57,945 nt of DNA from an uncultured Bacteroidales bacterium (GTDB lineage: Bacteria; Bacteroidota; Bacteroidia; Bacteroidales; Bacteroidaceae): assembly GCA_902791295.1 (NCBI GenBank), contig CADAVI010000016.1, positions 1 through 57,945 on the forward strand, in the 5' to 3' direction. The notes beneath the pieces are model-generated. The model ran no database searches. It was not told the DNA's origin and saw only the letters and a program-made list of their open reading frames with translations. Made by a program: the position numbers and the translations under genes. Below, piece by piece: positions 15,838 to 24,068 of this stretch; the first letter of the stretch is position 1; every line of letters starts with the position of its first letter.

Positions 15838-16683
15838 TTACTTCTGGCACTTGTCGCTCTTAACACACATCACGAGCAGCTCCTGAGCAGCCTCCTCCAT
15901 GTTACCGGTAAGGGCCTCAACGCGAGCCAGGATGAAGTTGTAGAATATCTGCAGAATCAGGGCTACAACGATACCGAAGATGGTGGTGATAAGGGCAACC
16001 TTCATACCTCCGGCAACAACGGTCGGGCTGATATCACCTGCCTTCTGAATCTGGTCGAAGGCCATCACCATACCAATCACAGTGCCAAGGAATCCGAGAG
16101 AGGGAGCCATGGCTATGAACAGGGTAATCCAAGAGCAATTCTCCTCAAGATAAGAGCCCTGCACCTCAGCCTCCATGTTGATGGTACGCTCGATGGTGGC
16201 GATGTCGTTCTGGTCCTTAGAGTTGAGGCACTCCAAAGCCTTGCGGCTTACCTGAGCCACGGGACCGCGGGTGTTGGCGGCGAGGTTGATAGCCTCCTGC
16301 ACCTTACCTGCAGCAACGAGGTCAGCCAAATCTGCAGTGAACTTGCGGGTATTGATTTGAGCCAAAGAGAGGTAGATCACACGCTCGATACAGAAAGCCA
16401 GACCCAAAACCAGGGCAATGGCAACGAGAGACATAAAGTCTGCACCGCCCTCAATAAACTTGGTCTTCAAGGCCTTGTGGATACCCTCGCTCTCCTCCTC
16501 AACGATGGGAGCCTCTTCCTGGGGAGCCGGCTCCTCTACGGCAGCCGTGTCAACAGCAGCGGAATCAACAGCAGCGCTGTCCACAGCCTCTACGGCTGCT
16601 TCCTCCTCCTGAGCCATCACATTCTGGGTCATTGCGAAAGAGCACGCAGCAACCAATGCAACAATTGCGAATAATTTTTTCAT
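15838..16683 (-). CDS. exbB: ExbB/TolQ/MotA proton channel with N-terminal secreted extension
   Basis: A 281-residue ExbB-type channel subunit. It opens with a signal peptide (KKLFAIVALVAACSFAM) and an acidic, alanine-rich periplasmic segment (about 25-68) containing the repeat VDSAAVDSAAVDTAAVEE, then three membrane helices; the family core is SLGFLGTVIGMVMAFDQI (about 195-212) followed by the TTIFGIVVALILQI helix. The added N-terminal domain is typical for Bacteroidetes. It heads exbB, membrane protein, exbD, exbD. Its upstream region contains tRNA-Ser on the same strand and no clear -7 box of its own. Confidence 0.92.
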   Translation of the reverse strand: MKKLFAIVALVAACSFAMTQNVMAQEEEAAVEAVDSAAVDSAAVDTAAVEEPAPQEEAPIVEEESEGIHKALKTKFIEGGADFMSLVAIALVLGLAFCIERVIYLSLAQINTRKFTADLADLVAAGKVQEAINLAANTRGPVAQVSRKALECLNSKDQNDIATIERTINMEAEVQGSYLEENCSWITLFIAMAPSLGFLGTVIGMVMAFDQIQKAGDISPTVVAGGMKVALITTIFGIVVALILQIFYNFILARVEALTGNMEEAAQELLVMCVKSDKCQK

Positions 16684-16767
16684 TGTTAGTAAAATTTTTA
16701 GGTTAATTATTGGTTTTTCTTAGTATTTTGCGGTTCTTTATTTTTGGACGTCACCGCCCATACTTTG

Positions 16768-16855
16768 CGGAGAGAGGGGGATTCGAACCCCCGAAACGCT
16801 TTTGACGTTTACACGCTTTCCAGGCGTGCCTCTTCAGCCACTCGAGCATCTCTCC
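16768..16855 (-). tRNA. tRNA-Ser (GGA anticodon)
   Basis: An 88-nt class II tRNA on the minus strand: acceptor GGAGAGA with TCTCTCC, anticodon loop CTGGAAA (GGA at 16819-16821), a long variable arm, a T-arm with GGGGG-TTCGAAT-CCCCC, discriminator G. CCA is not encoded. It lies 85 bases upstream of exbB in the same direction and could be cotranscribed with it. Confidence 0.96.
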
Positions 16856-16882
16856 ATGTGCCTCCGCACACATTTGCGACTA

Positions 16883-16890
16883 CAAAAATA
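16883..16890 (-). promoter_or_regulatory. -7 box (TATTTTTG) for tRNA-Ser
   Basis: Minus-strand TATTTTTG lies 28 bases before the tRNA 5' end; a GTTG at 16913-16916 is a possible -33 element. It is also the nearest box upstream of exbB. Confidence 0.55.
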
Positions 16891-16979
16891 CTTTTTTTTT
16901 CTTAATCAACATCAACTTCTTTCTAAAAAATTGCAGAACAAATGCCGTTTTTTCGTTTTACAGGTCGATTCTGAGCGTA

Positions 16980-17741
16980 TTATGCACCAAAAAGGCGTCT
17001 TGCATTGTTATCTGTCACTATTTCGACCTCTCGGGAAGACAGATTATATATCTCTGCCAATTTGCCGCAAACGGACGTCAGAAAACTGCTCTCGTTGCGC
17101 TCCCCGCGATGAGGCACAGGAGCCAGAAACGGGCAATCCGTCTCCAGGACCACACGCTCCAGGGGGACTGCCGAGCGCAGCACCTCGCCCAACCTGGCAT
17201 TCTTGAACGTCACGATACCGCCAATGCCCACGAAAAAACCCTCATAGGCCATCACACGCCGCGCCGACTCCACGCTGCCGGAGAAACAGTGAAACACGCC
17301 GCACAAATCACCGCCGTGACAGTTGCGCAGCACCTCATGCACTTCATTCTCCGCCTTACGTTGGTGTATGACCAAAGGCAGACCGTAACGAAAGGCCCAT
17401 TCCGCCTGCCTGCGGAAGGCTTCAATTTGCTCCTGGCGGAACGTGTCGTCCCAATAGAAATCCAACCCCACCTCGCCGACGGCCACCTTACCCCGAAGCT
17501 GCGGCTCCATGCGGTCGAGCACTTCCGCCCAATCCGCCCTGACATCCTCCGGGTGGAGACCCATCATAGGAAAACAGGTCTCGGGGTGGCGCCCCGCAAG
17601 CGCCATCATGCGGGGGATGCTGTCCTCGTTGATATTGGGCAGGTAAAAACGAGTGACGCCCGCGTCGAGCGCCCTTTGGAGGACCTCTTCACGATCATCA
17701 TCGTATTCCGGCTCGTAAAGATGAGCGTGTGTATCAATCAT
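16980..17741 (-). CDS. tatD: TatD family metal-dependent hydrolase
   Basis: A 253-residue TIM-barrel deoxyribonuclease of the TatD family. Metal ligands are visible: DTHAHL (His5, His7), the glutamate in VGEVGLDFYW (about 91-100), VIHQRKA, FHCFSGS and the LETDCPFLAP aspartate, followed by the family's HRGERNE. Its ATG overlaps the stop of the polyprenyl synthase gene (ATGA), so the two are coupled in the tonB-polyprenyl synthase-tatD run. Confidence 0.92.
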   Translation of the reverse strand: MIDTHAHLYEPEYDDDREEVLQRALDAGVTRFYLPNINEDSIPRMMALAGRHPETCFPMMGLHPEDVRADWAEVLDRMEPQLRGKVAVGEVGLDFYWDDTFRQEQIEAFRRQAEWAFRYGLPLVIHQRKAENEVHEVLRNCHGGDLCGVFHCFSGSVESARRVMAYEGFFVGIGGIVTFKNARLGEVLRSAVPLERVVLETDCPFLAPVPHRGERNESSFLTSVCGKLAEIYNLSSREVEIVTDNNARRLFGA

Positions 17742-18721
17742 GATTTACGCTCCATGAGCGACATGGCAAATTCCCACAACGGCTGCTTTGCCTCCAGAGG
17801 CAATTTCAAATGCTCCAAGAGCATACGGGCCTGATGGAATAACTCGTTGATGCGGTGTGTTGTCGCCCACTTTACCCCAATGGCATCATAAATCTCCGTC
17901 ACAGCGGCGATTTTCCCTTGCTGCTCCTCCGGGGTAGCGGGACTGGTGTTTATCCACCGCTCCAACTCGGCCCGCTGCTCAGGATTGGCATTCTGAAGCG
18001 CGGTGATAAGCAGGAAGGTTTTCTTGTTTTCCAAGATATCGCCGCCGATGCGCTTACCGAAAGTCGCAAAATCACCATAGACGTCCAGCAGATCGTCCTG
18101 CAACTGGAAAGCCAGCCCGAGCCTTTCGCCGAAAGAGTGGAGAAGCTCCACATCTTCGTCAGCGGCTCCTGCCTGCATGGCTCCGAGTGCCATGGCGCAG
18201 GCTAACAGCACGCTGGTCTTCAGACGAATCATCTCTATATACTCCTCCTCCGTGACATCCGAGCGTTTCTCGAAGTCCATGTCCATCTGTTGTCCCTCGT
18301 CTATCTCAAGGGCCGTCTCCGTGAAGAGCGACATCACCTGCGGGAGCACCTCGGCAGGACACTCCTGCATCATCTGAAACGCCAACACCAGCATGGTGTC
18401 ACCGGAAAGGATGGCTGTGTTGCCGTCCCACTTCTTATGCACGCAGGGCTTGCCCCTACGCGTGTCAGCCCTGTCCATCAAATCGTCGTGGAGCAGGGTG
18501 AAATTGTGATAGATCTCCAACCCTAAAGCCGCAGGCATACAGACGTCTATATCTTTTTTATAAAGGTTGTATGCCATCAGCATCAAAACCGGTCTGATTC
18601 GTTTTCCGCCCAACGAAAGGACGTAACGGACGGGATCGTACAGACCGGCAGGCTCCCGATCAAAAGAAAGGTGAACCAGAGCCTGGTTCACCTTATCTAA
18701 TATTTCATTACCTGTTAACAT
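17738..18721 (-). CDS. Polyprenyl (farnesyl/geranylgeranyl-type) diphosphate synthase
   Basis: A 327-residue all-alpha prenyltransferase that condenses isopentenyl diphosphate onto allylic diphosphates. Motifs: GGKRIRPVL (about 33-41), first aspartate-rich motif HDDLMDRADTRRG (around 77-89) and second FQLQDDLLDVYGDFATFGKRIGGDI. Chain length cannot be read with confidence. It sits eight bases after tonB. ispH, which makes its substrates, is nearby at 21348 but on the other strand. Confidence 0.9.
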   Translation of the reverse strand: MLTGNEILDKVNQALVHLSFDREPAGLYDPVRYVLSLGGKRIRPVLMLMAYNLYKKDIDVCMPAALGLEIYHNFTLLHDDLMDRADTRRGKPCVHKKWDGNTAILSGDTMLVLAFQMMQECPAEVLPQVMSLFTETALEIDEGQQMDMDFEKRSDVTEEEYIEMIRLKTSVLLACAMALGAMQAGAADEDVELLHSFGERLGLAFQLQDDLLDVYGDFATFGKRIGGDILENKKTFLLITALQNANPEQRAELERWINTSPATPEEQQGKIAAVTEIYDAIGVKWATTHRINELFHQARMLLEHLKLPLEAKQPLWEFAMSLMERKS

Positions 18722-18728
18722 GCTCTGC

Positions 18729-19451
18729 TTAGCCGAGTCGGAACATTACGGGCAAGTTGAAGCGCGAGCGCACCGTCTTGTTACCCTGACGGGCGGGCTT
18801 CCACTTCGGCATCTGGTTAACCACACGCAGAGCCTCGTCGGAGAGGTGTTGGTCGGGTGAGCGCATCACTTTGGCATCCACGATGGAACCGTCTCGATTC
18901 ACTACGAAGCTGACGATGACACGACCCTGAACACCCTGCTCCTGACAGATGCTGGGATATTTGATATGATCGCGCAACCACTTCATGCAGGCCTCGTCAC
19001 CGCCTGGGAACTGTGCATTTTCCTCTACCACATCAAAGATGCGGTCGTCATCCACGGCCTCCACAATGGGGCCCACGGGACCGGTGGCCACAGCGGCGGA
19101 AGGACTACCGGTGCCCACCACGGTGGTAATAGCCTGGTTCACTTCCTCACTGGTCTCCACTTCCTCATCGGGCAATTCCGTCTCGTTGTCCACGATGTTG
19201 ATGATTTCGGCCACCTTGGGCGCGGCGGCTGGAGGAGGCGCCATCACTTCCTGCTGCTGGGTGATAGGAATCATGTCCTCTTCAAAGGCCATCTCGTAAA
19301 TCTTCTCCTCTTCAACCACTTTTTCCGGGTCGCGCTGCGTGTACTCAAAGGCGCAGAACATGAGGGCGAGGGTCAAAACGTAGCCGATAAGAATACCGGT
19401 GGACTTCTGACCCCTCAAATTAAGGTTTTCGTTAATCTGAACTGCTTCCAT
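18729..19451 (-). CDS. tonB: Energy transducer TonB
   Basis: A 240-residue TonB: a short cytoplasmic N-terminus, one membrane helix at about 19-36 (TGILIGYVLTLALMFCAF), a proline- and glutamate-rich periplasmic linker (QQEVMAPPPAAAPKVAE), and the C-terminal TonB domain with GVQGRVIVSFVVNRDGSIVD and MPKWKPARQGNKTVRSRFNLPV. It contacts TonB-box receptors and draws energy from ExbB/ExbD, whose genes lie 2 kb downstream on the same strand, separated by two metabolic genes and tRNA-Ser. Its promoter box is at 19488. Confidence 0.94.
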   Translation of the reverse strand: MEAVQINENLNLRGQKSTGILIGYVLTLALMFCAFEYTQRDPEKVVEEEKIYEMAFEEDMIPITQQQEVMAPPPAAAPKVAEIINIVDNETELPDEEVETSEEVNQAITTVVGTGSPSAAVATGPVGPIVEAVDDDRIFDVVEENAQFPGGDEACMKWLRDHIKYPSICQEQGVQGRVIVSFVVNRDGSIVDAKVMRSPDQHLSDEALRVVNQMPKWKPARQGNKTVRSRFNLPVMFRLG

Positions 19452-19487
19452 GATATTTTTTTTTCGTTATTTTTCAAACCACGAGGG

Positions 19488-19495
19488 CAAATATA
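19488..19495 (-). promoter_or_regulatory. -7 box (TATATTTG) for tonB
   Basis: Minus-strand TATATTTG, 37 bases before the tonB ATG. The gap to the divergent porQ box is AT-rich; I see no operator-like symmetry in it. Confidence 0.6.
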
Positions 19496-19591
19496 GAACT
19501 TTTTTCTGATTCATTGGGCTTGATAGTGATATTTTTTTTCATCTTAAAGCAATTTTTCGTCCTAAAGAGGGGTTATTGGAATAAAATAGAG

Positions 19592-19599
19592 TACCTTTG
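19592..19599 (+). promoter_or_regulatory. -7 box (TACCTTTG) for porQ
   Basis: TACCTTTG lies 20 bases before the porQ ATG, so the leader is about a dozen bases. Confidence 0.65.
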
Positions 19600-19618
19600 A
19601 AGCCGAAAAATCACTCCG

Positions 19619-20614
19619 ATGAGCCATAGACACCTGCTTTTGACATTCATCACGCTCACTCTCCCCCTTTTTACGGCCCGTGCCCAGGAGAGCAGCAGCG
19701 TGTTTAATTTCCTCAGTCTGTCCTCATCGGCACACACCACTGCGCTCGGCGGGCAGAACATTTCCACCGTAGAAGACGACGCCTCGATGATCTTCACAAA
19801 CCCCACCGCGCTTTCCAACACCACGTCGCACACAGTCAACCTCAATTACATGAATTACATGCGCGGCACCCACACGGGCAGCGCCGCCTACGTCCAGGCA
19901 CATCGCACGCGCGGCAGCTGGGGCGCGGGTGCGCAATTCGTCACCTACGGCAGCATGAAGGAGACCGACCAATGGGGGCAGGTGTTGGGCACCATGTCGG
20001 CGCTCGACCTCAATCTGACCGGCGGCTACAGTTACGCCCTGGCAGAGCGTTGGGTGGGCGGCGTCATGGGCAAGTTCCTCTACTCCAAATACGGCACCTT
20101 CACTTCCGTTGCCCTTTGCGTGGATATCGCCGCCAACTACTACGACGAGGCCCACGACTTCTCCGTCTCCGCCGCCGTCACCAATCTCGGCGCACAAGTG
20201 AAAGCTTTCGGCAACGATCACGAACGCCTGCCCATCAGCCTCAAACTCGGTTTCTCCAAGGGTTTGGGACACCTGCCCGCCCGCATCACGGTGACCATGT
20301 ACGACATCAACCATTGGGCTCGCGACTACTATTTCAATTCCGGCGGCGAAGACGTCGGAGGATTCACCATTTTCATCAACCACTTCGCCCTGGGGCTCGA
20401 TATCTTCCCGACACGCTACATATGGCTTGCCCTGGGCTACAACTTCCGCCGGGGCTACGAGTTGAAAGCCGCCGGGTCGTCTCATGCCGCAGGCCTGTCG
20501 CTCGGCGCAGGTTTGGACATCAAGCGCTTCAAAGTGGGCGTCACATGGGCCAAGCAGCACGTCAGCACCAATTCCATCTGCGTGTCGCTGGCCTACAACT
20601 TCAACAAACCCTGA
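19619..20614 (+). CDS. porQ: Type IX secretion system protein PorQ
   Basis: A 331-residue outer-membrane barrel of the PorV/PorQ (FadL-like) family, with a signal peptide (MSHRHLLLTFITLTLPLFTARA) and the family N-terminus VFNFLSLSSSAHTTALGG followed by DDASMIFTNPTALS. The C-terminal strand is SICVSLAYNF. PorQ takes part in type IX secretion of proteins carrying C-terminal sorting domains. Its position directly before cmk is the arrangement known from other Bacteroidetes. The presence of porQ implies that the cell has some type IX machinery; no other T9SS gene is in the window. Confidence 0.85.
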   Translation: MSHRHLLLTFITLTLPLFTARAQESSSVFNFLSLSSSAHTTALGGQNISTVEDDASMIFTNPTALSNTTSHTVNLNYMNYMRGTHTGSAAYVQAHRTRGSWGAGAQFVTYGSMKETDQWGQVLGTMSALDLNLTGGYSYALAERWVGGVMGKFLYSKYGTFTSVALCVDIAANYYDEAHDFSVSAAVTNLGAQVKAFGNDHERLPISLKLGFSKGLGHLPARITVTMYDINHWARDYYFNSGGEDVGGFTIFINHFALGLDIFPTRYIWLALGYNFRRGYELKAAGSSHAAGLSLGAGLDIKRFKVGVTWAKQHVSTNSICVSLAYNFNKP

Positions 20615-20632
20615 CCAATACTCTGTTACAAT

Positions 20633-21325
20633 ATGAAAAGAATCACCATCGCCCTTGACGGACACGCCTCCTGCGGCAAAAGCACCATGGCCAAACAACT
20701 GGCCAAGGAGATTAACTATGTGTATATTGACACCGGCGCCATGTATCGCGCTGTGACTCTCTACGCCATGCGCCAGGGATACATTAAAGCCGACGGAAGC
20801 ATTGACGAGGCCGCCCTTGAAGCCGACATCAGCAACATCATCATCATGTTTGTCTATAACACGGAAAAGGGACGCCTCGAGACCTGCCTCAACGGAGAAT
20901 CCGTGGAGGACGAAATCCGTACGATGGAAGTGTCGGCTCACGTCAGTCCCATCGCCACGCTCGGCTTCGTGCGTTCAGCCATGGTGGACCTTCAGCGACT
21001 GATGGGCGAAGCCAAAGGCGTCATCCTCGACGGGCGCGACATCGGCACGGTGGTGTTCCCCAACGCCGAACTCAAAGTCTTCGTCACGGCCGCCCCCGAG
21101 GTGCGCGCACAGCGTCGCTACGACGAGTTGACCGGCAAAGGCCTTCAGGTGAACTATGAGGAAGTTTTGAAGAATGTGCGTGAGCGCGACCACATCGACT
21201 CCACGCGCGCTATCAGCCCCCTGCGCAAAGCCGACGACGCCGTCGTACTGGACAACAGCCACATGACACGCGAGGAGCAGATGGCCTGGCTCAGAGGCGC
21301 CTTTGCCGTAGCCTCCCGCGACTGA
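20633..21325 (+). CDS. cmk: Cytidylate kinase
   Basis: A 230-residue P-loop kinase phosphorylating CMP and dCMP. P-loop [15 protein letters not shown] at about 9-23, [15 protein letters not shown], the CMP-site [16 protein letters not shown] and the lid [24 protein letters not shown] are all present. It starts 18 bases after porQ and 22 bases before ispH, consistent with one transcript. Confidence 0.96.
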   Translation: MKRITIALDGHASCGKSTMAKQLAKEINYVYIDTGAMYRAVTLYAMRQGYIKADGSIDEAALEADISNIIIMFVYNTEKGRLETCLNGESVEDEIRTMEVSAHVSPIATLGFVRSAMVDLQRLMGEAKGVILDGRDIGTVVFPNAELKVFVTAAPEVRAQRRYDELTGKGLQVNYEEVLKNVRERDHIDSTRAISPLRKADDAVVLDNSHMTREEQMAWLRGAFAVASRD

Positions 21326-21347
21326 ACCCATCGATTCGCCCAGCCCT

Positions 21348-22211
21348 ATGACCATTGAAATCGACGACGGCAGCGGCTTTTGCCACGGTGTGACCCGGGC
21401 CATCAATAAGGCCGAGGAAGAACTGCATCGGGGTGAACCCCTCTACTGCCTGGGCGACATCGTCCACAACGGCAAGGAATGCCGTCGTTTGGAACAAATG
21501 GGGCTGCACACTATAGGTCACGATGAATTCGACCGACTCCACGACGCACAAGTGCTCCTGAGAGCCCACGGCGAACCGCCTTCCACCTATCTTCAGGCCC
21601 GGAAAAACAACATCCGCCTCATTGACGCCACCTGCCCCGTGGTGCTCCACCTGCAGCAGCGCATCCGGGCAGAATATGAGTCCGGCGGGCGGAGCGGCAA
21701 ACAAATTGTCATTTTCGGCAAGCCGGGACACGCTGAGGTTTTGGGACTTGTGGGACAAACCGCGGGCAACGCCATCGTCATAGAAAACATTGAAGACGCC
21801 TCCCGTTTGGATTTCTCGCGCAATATCTCTCTTTACAGCCAGACGACCAAACCTTTGGCGCAGTTTCTTCAAATCGTCGACTACATCAAAGAGCACATCG
21901 CCCCCGAAGCCACATTCACCTTTGCCGACACCGTCTGCCGCCAGGTGGCCAACCGCATGCCGCACATCCAGAAGTTTGCCGCGCGCCACGACGTCATCCT
22001 GTTTGTGTCCGGGCGCAAATCGAGCAACGGCCGCGTGCTGTTCTCCGAATGCCGGCGCGTCAATCCCGCCAGCTATATGGTGGACAGCCCCGAAGAAATC
22101 GACCTCCGCTGGTTTAAGGGCAAGGAGAGCGTGGGCATCTGCGGCGCCACCTCCACGCCGAAATGGCTCATGGAGCAGTGCGCAGAACACATTAAGAACG
22201 CCAACCTCTAA
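21348..22211 (+). CDS. ispH: 4-hydroxy-3-methylbut-2-enyl diphosphate reductase
   Basis: A 287-residue iron-sulfur enzyme, last step of the MEP isoprenoid pathway. The three cluster cysteines are at positions 12 (GFCHGV), 96 (DATCPV) and 197 (DTVCRQVANR), the same numbers as in the E. coli enzyme. Other motifs: CLGDIVHN, AHGEPP and GATSTPKWLMEQ. Third gene after porQ and cmk; its end converges on the NSS transporter gene with a 15-base gap and no obvious terminator. Confidence 0.96.
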   Translation: MTIEIDDGSGFCHGVTRAINKAEEELHRGEPLYCLGDIVHNGKECRRLEQMGLHTIGHDEFDRLHDAQVLLRAHGEPPSTYLQARKNNIRLIDATCPVVLHLQQRIRAEYESGGRSGKQIVIFGKPGHAEVLGLVGQTAGNAIVIENIEDASRLDFSRNISLYSQTTKPLAQFLQIVDYIKEHIAPEATFTFADTVCRQVANRMPHIQKFAARHDVILFVSGRKSSNGRVLFSECRRVNPASYMVDSPEEIDLRWFKGKESVGICGATSTPKWLMEQCAEHIKNANL

Positions 22212-22226
22212 ACTTTTCCGCTTCGA

Positions 22227-23585
22227 CTACCTGCTCCACAGTTCGTAAAAAAACACCCCGACAAGGCACAGCGGAGCGACATAGCGCATCAGTGCCAGAA
22301 TGCACGACATAGCCAGGACCGCCCGGCGCGAAGGACACTCACCACACAACTCCCGTGCGACCAGACTGCGCGGCAATGCCCAGCCGACAAACAGGCAAAA
22401 GCACAGGCCGCCGACAGGCATCATAAACTTGGCGGTGACGAAGTCGAAGAGGTCGAAGAAGCCCATGCCCAACACCGTGATACTGCGCCATGGACCGAAG
22501 GAGAGAGAACAGGCCGTGGCGCACACCATAGCACAAAGCGCCACGACAATGGCGGCCTGCGGACGCGACAAACGGGTTTTCTCATGCACCAAAGCCGTCA
22601 CCATCTCATGCTGCGAAATGGCGCTGGTCAGCGCCGCCACCAGGAGCAGAAGATAGAAGAGCGAAGAAAACAGGTAGTTGACCACGGGAGAAGCACCGAA
22701 AACGGCGTTGAAGACACGGGGCAAAGTGATGAACACCAAGCCCGGACCGGCATCTGCCTGCCCTCCGACAGTGAACACCACGGGAAAAATCACCAGACCG
22801 CTGAAAACAGCCACAAGGGTATCCAACAGGCAGATGATGAACGAGGAGCGCATCAGGGGCACATCCTGCTTGAAATAGGACGCATAGGTGGCCAGGCAGC
22901 CGATGCCCACCGAAAGCGAAAAGAAAGCCTGCCCCATAGCCGACAGAATCACATCAAACGTCAGACGGGAGAAGTCGGGCGTGAGCAGGAAATGCAGCCC
23001 CCGGGACGCCCCGGGCAGCGTCATCGCAAAACCTGCCAGCACCACGATAATCAGAAAGAGCAGGGGCATCATCCACTTGGAGAAACGCTCTATGCCTCTA
23101 TGCACTCCGCTGGCCACAATGGCGGTGTTGGCCGCCATAAAGAGGATGACGTAGAGCAGCGGATGCCAGGCGGAAGAAGAGAAGCCGGAGAAATAAGCGC
23201 AGAAATCACGGTCTGCCAGCAACGCACCATGCAGACACTCCACGGTGTAAAAGAGCGTCCAAGCCGCCACGACAACATAGAAACTGAAAATCAGGAATCC
23301 CGCCAACACGCCCATATAGCCCGCCAGCGACCAGCGGGATCCCGGCAGGAGCCGCCTGAAACTGTCGGCGGCATTGGCCTTGCCGGCCCGACCGACGACA
23401 AACTCCGAGCACATCACCGGCAAAGCCAGAATCAGAACGAATACGAGATAGACCAGGATGAAGGCTGCGCCGCCGTGGCGACCTGCCTCCATAGGGAAAC
23501 GCCACACGTTACCCAAACCGACTGCGCTGCCCGCGGAGGCCAGGATGACGCCTAATCTGCTGCCGAAATGATGTCGTTCTTCCAT
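22227..23585 (-). CDS. Sodium-dependent transporter, NSS (LeuT-like) family
   Basis: A 452-residue transporter of the neurotransmitter:sodium symporter family with about eleven to twelve helices. The sodium/substrate site segment is SRLGVILASAGSAVGLGNVWRF at residues 9-30, and the ILSAMGQAFFSLSVGIG helix is the family's TM6. Likely an amino-acid or amine importer; substrate not predictable. Its start lies inside the 3' end of the CYTH gene (34-base overlap), implying coupled translation. It is the last gene of a four-gene leftward run. Confidence 0.9.
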   Translation of the reverse strand: MEERHHFGSRLGVILASAGSAVGLGNVWRFPMEAGRHGGAAFILVYLVFVLILALPVMCSEFVVGRAGKANAADSFRRLLPGSRWSLAGYMGVLAGFLIFSFYVVVAAWTLFYTVECLHGALLADRDFCAYFSGFSSSAWHPLLYVILFMAANTAIVASGVHRGIERFSKWMMPLLFLIIVVLAGFAMTLPGASRGLHFLLTPDFSRLTFDVILSAMGQAFFSLSVGIGCLATYASYFKQDVPLMRSSFIICLLDTLVAVFSGLVIFPVVFTVGGQADAGPGLVFITLPRVFNAVFGASPVVNYLFSSLFYLLLLVAALTSAISQHEMVTALVHEKTRLSRPQAAIVVALCAMVCATACSLSFGPWRSITVLGMGFFDLFDFVTAKFMMPVGGLCFCLFVGWALPRSLVARELCGECPSRRAVLAMSCILALMRYVAPLCLVGVFFYELWSR

Positions 23586-24052
23586 AACTTGAAAGGATAC
23601 TCCCTCATGTGACTGTTGTAGAAGCGCCGGTCGCCCGTCACTTCCCGACCGATAAACGGAGGGATTACGAACGTCTCCCCCTCGCTGTGCAGCTCGATTT
23701 CGGCCATTGTCAGTCCTTCGTTGTCATCGTAGAATTCATCCACCTCCCACACATGTCCGTCCTCTGCGCGCACCAGATATCGCGATTTGGAGATGACGCC
23801 CGGCTCGGCAATGGTGAGCAACGCTTCGGCTTCGGGCACGGAAATCTCTTTTTCCCACTCGAAGCGCCCCAGCCCCCGCCGGTCGCTCGGACCCTTGATG
23901 GTGAGCCAGCCCTTGTCGCCGCGAATGCGCACACGCACCGTGCGGCCGTTACCCGAAGCAATGTAGCCCTGACGTATCCGGGTCACATCATAGGCGAGGC
24001 TTTTGTACTCCCCCGTCACCAGAAACTTGCGCTCTATCTCCAAGTAAGCCAT
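23552..24052 (-). CDS. CYTH-domain protein (adenylate cyclase/thiamine triphosphatase fold)
   Basis: About 166 residues, with the defining EIERKFLV near the N-terminus, then a tunnel of charged strands (TVRVRIRGDKGWLTIKGPS, RFEWEKEI, SRYLVRAEDGHVWEVDEFYDDNEGL, MAEIEL). The family hydrolyses or cyclises organic and inorganic triphosphates; short stand-alone forms are often triphosphatases. I take the ATG at 24052 because it puts EIERKFLV at position 4; an ATG at 24082 would overlap prfB by 14 bases. It overlaps the NSS transporter start by 34 bases. Confidence 0.85.
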   Translation of the reverse strand: MAYLEIERKFLVTGEYKSLAYDVTRIRQGYIASGNGRTVRVRIRGDKGWLTIKGPSDRRGLGRFEWEKEISVPEAEALLTIAEPGVISKSRYLVRAEDGHVWEVDEFYDDNEGLTMAEIELHSEGETFVIPPFIGREVTGDRRFYNSHMREYPFKLWKNDIISAAD

Positions 24053-24068
24053 TTTACCGGAATAACTT

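Noticed and set aside
19452..19591. Regulatory palindrome between tonB and porQ (for example a Fur box)
   Set aside because: The region is AT-rich, but no symmetric site stood out by eye.
22200..22240. Terminator between ispH and the NSS transporter
   Set aside because: Some T-rich sequence but no stable stem could be found.
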